A stretch of 6,198 nucleotides of DNA from an uncultured Limosilactobacillus sp. (GTDB lineage: Bacteria; Bacillota; Bacilli; Lactobacillales; Lactobacillaceae). The stretch's first letter is position 1. Every line of letters starts with the position of its first letter. The stretch is taken from positions 1 through 6,198 of the forward strand of contig CALVFC010000092.1 of NCBI GenBank assembly GCA_944326735.1, read 5' to 3'. The notes beneath the pieces were generated by a model, which had not been told where the DNA came from, did no database searches, and saw only the letters and a program-made list of their open reading frames with translations. Of this stretch, positions 1 to 4,656 are shown in pieces. The translations under genes and the position numbers were made by a program.

Positions 1-888
1 ATATTAGAAGTGGGGATTGGTGGCCTATATGATTCCACGAATGTCATTATCCCCAAGGTGAGCGTTATTACTACGGTTGGCTGGGACCATATGAAGTACC
101 TCGGTAACACTCTCGGGAAGATTGCCCATCAGAAGGCGGGAATTATCAAAGAACAAGTGCCCGTTGTAATTGGTAAATTGCCAGCTGAAGCTCACCAGGT
201 CATTGTTGATGAGGCTGCTAACCTGAATGCCCCGGTATATGAAGAAGGGGTTAACTTCAGTGTACACAAGGCCAATCAGCATGCATTATTATCCCAAATT
301 ACATATGATGGAATTGAGCTGCATCATTTTAATGCGCGGCTCGGCTTACTCGGTGATTACCAAGTGGACAATGCGGCGGTAGCAATTACAGTCGTCCAAT
401 TGTTCATGGAACAGGCAAAATTGCCGCTGACCCCCGCTGACCTCAAAAAGTCGTTAGCAGCGACGACATGGCCAGGACGGATGGAAGTCGTTAGTGAAGA
501 GCCAACGGTGATCCTCGATGGCGCGCATAATCTTCCGGGCGTCCAAGCGCTGGTTAATACTATTCATAATGACCTTGGTGATCGTGACGTTTATTTACTG
601 GTCGCCATTTTGGCTGATAAGCAGTATGACCTGATGTTGGGTGAATTAGCTAGTCTTGGCAATGTTCATATTACGGTTACCAATTTCGCTGGCCCGAGTG
701 CCAAACGGCCAAGTGCCGACCTTGATGCTGTTATTTCTGATATCCAGAGCCGGTATCCAATTCAATATGCTGAGCAATGGCAGCTCGGCTTGCAGTCAAT
801 TGCTACCCAACTGTCTGCTGACGATGTCCTAATTGTGACGGGATCGCTATACTTTATTTCTGACGTCCGTCATTTATTTAAAGATTAA
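1..888 (+). CDS. folC: Folylpolyglutamate synthase / dihydrofolate synthase, C-terminal part (5' end outside window)
   Basis: FolC adds glutamate residues to folates (and often makes dihydrofolate from dihydropteroate) in the cytoplasm, using ATP. The reading frame is open from base 1, so the start is upstream; the 295 codons present are about two thirds of a usual protein of about 430 residues. The ATP-binding P-loop lies outside. Visible family motifs are EVGIGG followed by DSTNV at the very start, WDH a little later, KAGIIK at 133-150 (carrying the lysine that is carbamylated in characterised FolC proteins), and DGAHN at 517-531 in the C-terminal ligase domain. The protein ends with the typical ITGSLY-like segment VTGSLYFISDVR. 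The residue after EVGIGG is Leu where many family members have Arg; this spot also varies in other lactobacilli. It sits upstream of radC and mreBCD, as in Bacillus. The identification is firm. Confidence 0.95.
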   Translation: MLEVGIGGLYDSTNVIIPKVSVITTVGWDHMKYLGNTLGKIAHQKAGIIKEQVPVVIGKLPAEAHQVIVDEAANLNAPVYEEGVNFSVHKANQHALLSQITYDGIELHHFNARLGLLGDYQVDNAAVAITVVQLFMEQAKLPLTPADLKKSLAATTWPGRMEVVSEEPTVILDGAHNLPGVQALVNTIHNDLGDRDVYLLVAILADKQYDLMLGELASLGNVHITVTNFAGPSAKRPSADLDAVISDIQSRYPIQYAEQWQLGLQSIATQLSADDVLIVTGSLYFISDVRHLFKD

Positions 889-898
889 AAGTGCAAAG

Positions 899-944
899 AA
901 ACTCCTTTTTGCGTTCTTATTACTTAGAGAGCAAAAAGGAGTTT
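899..944 (+). terminator. 14-bp perfect hairpin between folC and radC; 3' arm contains the radC ribosome binding site
   Basis: Bases 899-912 are exactly complementary to 931-944, with an 18-nt loop. A G.U pair (898/945) can extend the stem. The stem starts 11 nt after the folC stop. The T run after it is short (TTTT within 942-945, then AATCT), so it is a weaker intrinsic terminator than usual. The 3' arm includes AAGGAG (936-941), the radC Shine-Dalgarno sequence, 9 nt before the radC ATG. The hairpin can therefore attenuate folC transcription, hide the radC ribosome binding site in read-through RNA, or both. The hairpin is seen directly; which role it plays is inference. Confidence 0.7.
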
Positions 945-950
945 TAATCT

Positions 951-1565
951 ATGAAATTAGGAAATGACCGGCAGTATGCCCGTTTAGTTCACACCATCTT
1001 GGCCAGCGCTAGTGATGAAGGGGCCAGCTTAGCAACTAATTTTCTCCAAAAGTTTCCCACGGCGAACGCTGTCAAAAACATGGATGATGAGGATTATGCC
1101 GAATGTAGCACTTGGCATCCCCAGATGAAGACCTTCCTTGACGCCATTCATTTAGGCCGCCTCATCCAATTGAGTCACCGCCCGCTATTGGGGCATGCTT
1201 TTTCAAGCTTTATTCTAAGTACGGAGATGATGGATTTCCTCGCTGACAGTGACCAGGAGACGGTCCTGCTGGTGGTCACTGATGTTCGTAATAATATTGT
1301 CGATATCCAGGAACTTTTTCGTGGTGGTCGCAGCGAGTGTCCATTATATCCCGAACGAGTCTTTCACCAGGCATTGAAAAAGTCAGCGGCGGGCCTCGCG
1401 GTTGTCCATAACCATCCTTCAGGCAACGTTGAGCCTTCCGCTCAGGACTTGGTGATGGCTAAACGGCTGAACAGGGGATGCAACATTCTGGGTCTTCAGT
1501 TCCTCGATTTCATGATTATTGGCCACGAAAGTTACTACAGCTGGCGTGAGAATCAGCGCCATTAG
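951..1565 (+). CDS. radC: RadC family protein (JAB/MPN-type metalloprotease-like fold), slightly divergent
   Basis: RadC proteins (UPF0758) carry a JAMM metal-binding fold. Despite the name, a direct role in DNA repair is not established and the biochemical function is unknown. Here the 204-residue protein keeps the metal motif: E121 in QELFRGG, then H153 and H155 in HNHPSG, and S163 and D166 in PSAQD. The N-terminal part (about 1-75) has only a weak helix-hairpin-helix-like match and lacks the usual RExLL opening, so the protein is about 20 residues shorter than typical. The near-invariant LDHxIIG segment reads LDFMIIG (F187 for His). The start is ATG at 951 with AAGGAG 9 nt upstream, inside a hairpin arm. 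The position between folC and mreB matches Firmicute synteny, although the B. subtilis genes comC and maf are absent between them. Family assignment is firm; the metal site looks intact. Confidence 0.93.
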   Translation: MKLGNDRQYARLVHTILASASDEGASLATNFLQKFPTANAVKNMDDEDYAECSTWHPQMKTFLDAIHLGRLIQLSHRPLLGHAFSSFILSTEMMDFLADSDQETVLLVVTDVRNNIVDIQELFRGGRSECPLYPERVFHQALKKSAAGLAVVHNHPSGNVEPSAQDLVMAKRLNRGCNILGLQFLDFMIIGHESYYSWRENQRH

Positions 1566-1596
1566 AGTTGATCAGGAGAAAGTATAAAGAAAGCTT

Positions 1597-1613
1597 AAAT
1601 TTATAGTAAATTT
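1597..1613. repeat. Small AT-rich palindrome upstream of mreB
   Basis: AAATTTA (1597-1603) and TAAATTT (1607-1613) are perfect inverted repeats with a 3-nt spacer, between the radC stop and the mreB promoters. It could be a protein-binding site or chance in AT-rich DNA. There is no GC stem or following T run, so it is not a convincing terminator. Confidence 0.3.
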
Positions 1614-1614
1614 G

Positions 1615-1644
1615 TTGGTCTTTTAAGGGCTAATTTTGTATAGT
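1615..1644 (+). promoter_or_regulatory. Possible secondary mreB promoter
   Basis: TTGGTC (1615-1620) and TATAGT (1639-1644) are separated by 18 bp. The -10 is good (5 of 6) and the -35 is poor (3 of 6). It lies upstream of the stronger extended -10 site, so it may be a minor start or a coincidence. Confidence 0.3.
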
Positions 1645-1648
1645 AATG

Positions 1649-1678
1649 TTCGTATGTCAGAAATGGCTATGGTATAAT
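1649..1678 (+). promoter_or_regulatory. Extended -10 promoter for mreB(CD)
   Basis: The -10 hexamer TATAAT (1673-1678) is perfect and is preceded by TATGG, giving a full TRTGn extended -10 element. The best -35 candidate, TTCGTA (1649-1654, 18-bp spacer), is weak, which is normal for extended -10 promoters. Transcription should start near 1685, leaving a 5' leader of about 43 nt before the mreB start. The site separates mreBCD from radC transcriptionally. Confidence 0.75.
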
Positions 1679-1727
1679 ATGCACGATCAATTATTTAAAC
1701 AACTTATTATGAAGGGAAGAAGCAGAT

Positions 1728-2732
1728 TTGCTAGGAATCGGAGCCAAAAATCTGGGGATCGATTTAGGGACTGCTAACACAATCGTTTACGTCGAAGGTA
1801 AGGGAATTGTGTTACGTGAACCTTCAGTCGTCGCCCGGAACACTAAGACTAATAAAGTTATTTCCGTCGGTAAGGATGCTCGTGACATGATTGGACGGAC
1901 ACCAGGTAGCATTACCGCTATTCGTCCAATGAAGGACGGGGTCATTGCAGACTATGATACGACTGTTACGATGATGAAGTACTACATTGAAAAAGCCACA
2001 GGTTCAACTAATGGTAAGCCTTACGTAATGGTTTGTGTGCCAAGTGGGATTACTGAAGTTGAAAAGCGGGCCGTTATCGACGCTACCCGTGTTGCTGGTG
2101 CCCGTGATGCGTACGTTATCGAAGAACCATTCGCTGCCGCCATTGGTGCAGGATTACCTGTTATGGACCCAACCGGGAGCATGGTTGTTGACATTGGTGG
2201 TGGGACCACTGACGTTGCCACGATTTCCTTAGGTGGGATTGTTTCTAGTCGTTCAATTCGGATGGCCGGTGACAAGATGAATGATGCCATTGCTCAATAC
2301 GTTCGTTCCAATATGAACCTGTTGATCGGTGAACGGACTGCTGAAAAGCTGAAGTGGGACATTGGTTCAGCTTCTCCTGAAGCAGCTGCTGAAATGGGAA
2401 CTACCGAAGTGCGGGGCCGTGATCTCGTTACTGGTTTGCCAAAGACGATGGAAGTCTCTGCTAAGGATGTTTCTGAAGCATTGCAAGATGTCGTTAGTGA
2501 AATTATCGAAGCAATCAAGGGGACGTTGGAAGAAACTTCTCCAGAAATTGCTGCCGATGTTATCGATCACGGAATCGTCTTAACTGGTGGTGGTGCCCTA
2601 TTGAAGCACTTGCCAGATGTTATTGCCGATGCTACTAAGGTTCCAGTATTCATTGCTAATGATCCATTGGACTGTGTTGCCATTGGTACCGGTGAATCGC
2701 TGAAGAGCATTGACGTAATGAAGAAAAAGTAG
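1728..2732 (+). CDS. mreB: Rod-shape-determining actin homologue MreB
   Basis: MreB is a bacterial actin that forms membrane-bound ATP-dependent filaments and guides the peptidoglycan elongation machinery in rod-shaped cells. The 334 residues match the usual length. Motifs in order: phosphate-1 loop [10 protein letters not shown] (9-18), the [11 protein letters not shown] segment (132-142) holding the likely catalytic Glu, phosphate-2 loop [10 protein letters not shown] (155-164), and the adenosine motif LTGGGALL (285-292). The start is TTG at 1728. An in-frame TGA at 1710 excludes anything further upstream, there is no in-frame ATG before the conserved core, and AAGGGA (1712-1717) gives a ribosome binding site 10 nt away. 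It is the first gene of mreBCD, with its own extended -10 promoter. The N-terminal [12 protein letters not shown] region is typical of Firmicute MreB. Firm call. Confidence 0.97.
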   Translation: MLGIGAKNLGIDLGTANTIVYVEGKGIVLREPSVVARNTKTNKVISVGKDARDMIGRTPGSITAIRPMKDGVIADYDTTVTMMKYYIEKATGSTNGKPYVMVCVPSGITEVEKRAVIDATRVAGARDAYVIEEPFAAAIGAGLPVMDPTGSMVVDIGGGTTDVATISLGGIVSSRSIRMAGDKMNDAIAQYVRSNMNLLIGERTAEKLKWDIGSASPEAAAEMGTTEVRGRDLVTGLPKTMEVSAKDVSEALQDVVSEIIEAIKGTLEETSPEIAADVIDHGIVLTGGGALLKHLPDVIADATKVPVFIANDPLDCVAIGTGESLKSIDVMKKK

Positions 2733-2756
2733 CATCAATTAAAACCATATCTATAA

Positions 2757-2806
2757 CAGATGGGGCTGGTCGCAAAACGATTTGTTTTGTCTGGTCCTTT
2801 CTTTTT
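2757..2806 (+). terminator. Weak terminator-like or attenuator element between mreB and mreC
   Basis: CAAAAC (2773-2778) and GTTTTG (2784-2789) form a 6-bp stem with a GATTT loop. A U-rich run (TTTCTTTTT, 2798-2806) follows, but 8 nt after the stem instead of directly. The flanks carry CTGGTC as a direct repeat (2766-2771 and 2791-2796), so the arms do not extend. An alternative G.U-rich fold pairs 2757-2766 with 2784-2793. It looks like a decayed terminator that may let mreC and mreD be expressed at a lower level than mreB. No clear promoter is visible in the 97-nt gap, so mreC probably depends on read-through. Confidence 0.4.
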
Positions 2807-2829
2807 ATTAGATATTGTGGAGGAATAGT

Positions 2830-3675
2830 ATGCAGAAATTCTTTTCAAACCGACGATTAGTTATGGTGGTCATTATCCTGGTAATATGCTTTGGGTTAAT
2901 GGCTGGTTCAGTTTCATTACGAAACCGTCGTTCCACACCTCCGCTGATTCAACAGTTTGGCAATGATATTGTTGGCTTTGCCGACGGAATTGTTGCCGTT
3001 CCAGCAAATGCCGTCGCCGATGGGATGAGCTCGGTCGGCCAGCTATTTAACACCTACTCAGAAAACCGGGCGTTGAAGCAACAAGTTACTGATCTTGCAC
3101 AAACCAAGGTCCGGGACCAAACGTTGGCCCATGAAAATAAGCAGTTAAAGCAGGAATTAAAGTTAAATAAGAGCTTGACTGATTATAATACGGTGACCGC
3201 TGCTGTTTACATGCGGACGCCATCTGCTTGGCAAAAGCAACTGGTGATCAATAAGGGTGAATCGAACGGTATTAAGAAGAATATGCCGGTTATGAGCGGT
3301 AGCGGATTGATTGGTCGAATCGCAGAAGTCAATAAGACTAATAGTAAGGTCGAATTACTTAGTAATACCAATGACGCGTCAAACCGGTTTGCCATTACCT
3401 TGGACGCTAGTGGTAAGACCGTGAACGGTATTATTACCGGATATAATACTGCAAGCGGTGAATTAATCATGGGTCAGGTTACGTCGAAAGCCAAGATTAA
3501 AACTGGTACCAAAGTATCGACCAGTGGAATGGGTGGCGTGACACCAAAGGGCCTCTACGTTGGTAAAGTGAGCCGCGTCGGTAAGGATGACTACGGACTT
3601 GCTCAGAAGATTTATATTCGGCCAGCAGCCAATTTCAATGACATTAACATTGTAACTGTTGCTGAACCTGCTTAA
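2830..3675 (+). CDS. mreC: Rod-shape-determining protein MreC
   Basis: MreC is a bitopic membrane protein of the elongation complex; it links MreB inside with penicillin-binding proteins outside. The 281 residues have the family layout: a short basic cytoplasmic start (QKFFSNRR), one membrane segment at about 10-29, a likely coiled coil at about 68-115 (rich in Leu, Lys, Gln and Glu), and a C-terminal beta-rich domain from about 120 with the usual segments VINKGESNGIKKNMPV (139-154), GLIGRIAEV (159-167) and VSTSGMGGVTPKGLYVG (229-245). The start chosen is ATG 2830 because GGAGG (2819-2823) lies 6 nt before it. A TTG at 2815 would place the start upstream of that site. mreD follows 14 nt after the stop. 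Firm call. Confidence 0.95.
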   Translation: MQKFFSNRRLVMVVIILVICFGLMAGSVSLRNRRSTPPLIQQFGNDIVGFADGIVAVPANAVADGMSSVGQLFNTYSENRALKQQVTDLAQTKVRDQTLAHENKQLKQELKLNKSLTDYNTVTAAVYMRTPSAWQKQLVINKGESNGIKKNMPVMSGSGLIGRIAEVNKTNSKVELLSNTNDASNRFAITLDASGKTVNGIITGYNTASGELIMGQVTSKAKIKTGTKVSTSGMGGVTPKGLYVGKVSRVGKDDYGLAQKIYIRPAANFNDINIVTVAEPA

Positions 3676-3689
3676 TCGAGGTGTTGAGA

Positions 3690-4226
3690 ATGTATCGATT
3701 ATCACGATTAAGATTTATTTTTCCGATTGGCCTGTTTTTGGCATTGTTCCTGGATGGGTCCCTTAGTAACCTCTGGGCGCGGTTGTACTTTGCTTATCCG
3801 TACTCAATGGTCAGTGAACTAGTAATCTTATGGCTGGTACTGTCCTATTTCTTCGAACAGGATATTACCATTCCGTTGATTCCATTTGCGATTGCTGCGG
3901 GCGCTGTATTTGACCTGTACTGTAGTGGCATATTGGGGTTAAACATTGTCCTATTCCCACTAATTGTAGAGCTAACCAAAGTGTTATCCCACTACTTTAG
4001 TCCGTCTTTCTTGACAATGATCATGATCTTTTTCGTTGACATTGTTGTTTTGATGACGTTAACTTACTGGGCATATTCATTAGTGGGTATTACCAGTATG
4101 GGAGTCGGTGATTTTCTCTTATTTAGTTTAACGCCGACGCTCGCCTTAAATTTAGTGTACTTTGTCATCTTCTACTGGCCGGTATCAGCGCTTTACCAGC
4201 ACGCCTTAAATGATCAAAGAGTTTAA
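3690..4226 (+). CDS. mreD: Rod-shape-determining membrane protein MreD
   Basis: MreD is the polytopic membrane partner of MreC in the cell-elongation complex. The 178 residues are strongly hydrophobic, with about five to six membrane segments near 9-23, 41-54, 60-75, 80-96, 106-131 and 141-165. Sequence conservation in MreD is low, so the call rests on topology, length and the position right after mreC. Conserved-looking features include DLYCSGILGLN (75-85), which resembles the family motif D..x.G.xG.N. The start is ATG 3690, with GAGGTG (3678-3683) 6 nt upstream. GTG 3681 and TTG 3684 are in frame but overlap or abut that ribosome binding site. There is no terminator before the next promoter, whose -35 begins 8 nt after the stop codon. 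minC does not follow. Confidence 0.92.
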   Translation: MYRLSRLRFIFPIGLFLALFLDGSLSNLWARLYFAYPYSMVSELVILWLVLSYFFEQDITIPLIPFAIAAGAVFDLYCSGILGLNIVLFPLIVELTKVLSHYFSPSFLTMIMIFFVDIVVLMTLTYWAYSLVGITSMGVGDFLLFSLTPTLALNLVYFVIFYWPVSALYQHALNDQRV

Positions 4227-4234
4227 ATTAAGTG

Positions 4235-4263
4235 TTGACAGATTAAAAAATAGAGTTTATTAT
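4235..4263 (+). promoter_or_regulatory. Strong sigma-A-type promoter for the T-box leader and transporter operon
   Basis: TTGACA (4235-4240, perfect) and TATTAT (4258-4263, 5 of 6) are separated by 17 bp. Transcription would begin at about 4269-4271, just before Stem I of the T-box. A strong constitutive promoter is normal for T-box operons, where control is exerted by termination. Confidence 0.88.
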
Positions 4264-4281
4264 CATAAACAATAATTAAAA

Positions 4282-4376
4282 AACGATGAGCAGACTAGTA
4301 AAGATTCTCACTTTTTCAGAGAGCCTGGGTTGATGGAAACAGGTAGGGTGGTTTTCTTGAATCACATCTGTTAGTT
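4282..4376 (+). promoter_or_regulatory. T-box Stem I with specifier loop (CAC, His)
   Basis: The base pairs AAC 4282-4284 with GTT 4374-4376, followed by a GATGA kink-turn motif (4285-4289) and CAGA 4291-4294 with TCTG 4367-4370. The specifier loop has AGTA (4297-4300) opposite GAA (4359-4361), the usual loop-E pair, closed by AAGA 4301-4304 with TCTT 4355-4358. The distal part has the AG bulge AGAGAG (4318-4323) and hairpin CCTG/CAGG (4324-4327, 4340-4343) with loop GGTTGATG. The specifier is read as CAC at 4363-4365: it is followed by the conserved A (4366) directly before the base stem. One extra U (4362) separates it from GAA. Confidence 0.82.
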
Positions 4377-4439
4377 GGTTTTCTGAATACGGTAGGAAAA
4401 TCCGGGGTCGCCCGTTACAGCGCAGAGTTTATCTTAATG

Positions 4440-4492
4440 AACTTGCTGAGGTCATTCTTGTGAAGGAATGACATTATGAGGTGGGACCGCGG
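4440..4492 (+). repeat. Direct duplication, copy A (linker, Stem III and T-box sequence)
   Basis: This 53-nt segment aligns without gaps to 4542-4594, offset 102 nt, with 37 of 53 identical bases. It contains Stem III (GTCATTC 4451-4457 with GAATGAC 4466-4472, 8-nt loop) and the T-box sequence. The second copy has no Stem I or II, so only the antitermination half of the riboswitch was duplicated. Confidence 0.85.
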
Positions 4493-4504
4493 AAACGCCC
4501 TCAT
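4476..4504 (+). promoter_or_regulatory. First T-box antiterminator (module A)
   Basis: Helix A1 pairs ATGAGG (4476-4481) with CCTCAT (4499-4504); helix A2 pairs GCG (4489-4491) with CGC (4496-4498), closed by a GAAA loop. The 7-nt bulge TGGGACC (4482-4488) fits the consensus TGGNACC. Its variable base is G4485, complementary to discriminator C73 of tRNA-His. It is mutually exclusive with the terminator that follows, because both use 4496-4504. Confidence 0.92.
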
Positions 4505-4532
4505 AGCCGGAATGGTTATGAGGGCGTTTTTT
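4496..4532 (+). terminator. First T-box terminator (module A)
   Basis: Bases 4496-4508 pair with 4514-4526 (13 bp, one G.U at 4506/4516) around the loop GGAAT, followed by six T (4527-4532). The 5' arm overlaps the 3' arm of the first antiterminator, so the two folds compete. It probably also stops read-through from mreD. Confidence 0.95.
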
Positions 4533-4541
4533 ATTAAGATA

Positions 4542-4594
4542 AACTTGATGAGGCAGTTGTCGTGAGGCAATTGTAAAATGAGGTGGAAACACGG
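4542..4594 (+). repeat. Direct duplication, copy B (second Stem III and T-box sequence)
   Basis: Second copy of the module at 4440-4492. Its Stem III is GCAGTTG (4553-4559) with CAATTGT (4568-4574), again 7 pairs and an 8-nt loop. All seven pairs are kept despite eight base changes in the arms, three of the pairs by double substitution, which argues for selection on the structure. Confidence 0.85.
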
Positions 4595-4607
4595 TTTATT
4601 CGTCCTC
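4578..4607 (+). promoter_or_regulatory. Second T-box antiterminator (module B), variant bulge
   Basis: GAGG (4580-4583) pairs with CCTC (4604-4607), and ACG (4591-4593) with CGT (4601-4603), around a 7-nt loop. The bulge is TGGAAAC (4584-4590) in place of the consensus TGGNACC: the base facing the discriminator is A4587, and the first C of ACC is A. UGG can still pair with CCA, but A does not complement C73 of tRNA-His. The fold is preserved; its tRNA contact is probably weaker. Confidence 0.78.
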
Positions 4608-4639
4608 TTGAGTGTCGTTGATGCTCAAGGGGATTTTTT
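4603..4639 (+). terminator. Second T-box terminator (module B)
   Basis: Bases 4603-4612 pair with 4624-4633 (10 bp, one G.U); weaker pairs can extend inward to a 3-nt loop at 4617-4619. Six T follow (4634-4639). The 5' arm shares CGTCCTC (4601-4607) with the second antiterminator. The permease ribosome binding site begins 4 nt after the T run. Confidence 0.92.
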
Positions 4640-4656
4640 AATAGGGAGGCTTTAAG

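Larger units (their letters stand above)
4425..4546 (+). repeat. Long-range 17-bp inverted repeat enclosing T-box module A
   Basis: Bases 4425-4441 can pair without interruption with 4530-4546. Twelve consecutive Watson-Crick pairs are a perfect inverted repeat (4427-4438 with 4533-4544); the helix extends with A-U and two G.U pairs (4425/4546 and 4439/4532). The left arm lies in the linker between Stem IIA/B and Stem III. The right arm starts in the T run of terminator A and runs into the start of module B. The helix can form only in RNA that has passed the first terminator and would loop out module A. Confidence 0.75.
4270..4640 (+). promoter_or_regulatory. T-box riboswitch leader, probably tRNA-His responsive, with two tandem antiterminator/terminator modules
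   Basis: T-box leaders bind a specific tRNA: the Stem I specifier codon pairs with the anticodon, and a UGGN bulge pairs with the free NCCA end of uncharged tRNA, stabilising an antiterminator. Seen here: Stem I (4282-4376), Stem II (4377-4384 with 4395-4402), Stem IIA/B (CGGG 4403-4406, CCCG 4411-4414, running into the conserved GTTA 4414-4417), Stem III (4451-4457 with 4466-4472), and the first T-box sequence GAGGTGGGACCGCGG starting at 4478. A second Stem III/antiterminator/terminator follows without its own Stem I. The codon CAC and the TGGG bulge (complementing C73) both indicate tRNA-His. The leader occupies the 430-nt gap and ends 17 nt before the permease ATG. Confidence 0.93.

Noticed and set aside
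833..853. Promoter for radC inside the end of folC (TTGTGA and TATACT)
   Set aside because: The hexamers are only 9 bp apart, far short of the required spacing of about 17 bp, and no better -35 is found.
1597..1613. Terminator for radC at the AT palindrome
   Set aside because: The stem is only A-T pairs with a 3-nt spacer and no T run follows, so it would be unstable; kept only as a low-confidence repeat.
2782..2811. Promoter for mreC (TTGTTT and TTATTA/TATTAG)
   Set aside because: Both hexamers are weak and lie inside the terminator-like hairpin and its T run; read-through from mreB explains expression more simply.
2815..2829. Upstream TTG start for mreC (five extra residues)
   Set aside because: It lies before and across the GGAGG ribosome binding site, which is well placed for ATG 2830.
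3681..3689. GTG or TTG starts for mreD (three or two extra residues)
   Set aside because: They overlap or directly follow the GAGGTG ribosome binding site; ATG 3690 has proper spacing.
4361..4363. ATC (Ile) or TCA (Ser, 4362-4364) as specifier codon
   Set aside because: Both are possible readings of the loop, but Ile tRNA has A73 and Ser tRNA has G73, which would need TGGT or TGGC in the T-box bulge. The bulge is TGGG, which fits C73 of tRNA-His and hence CAC.
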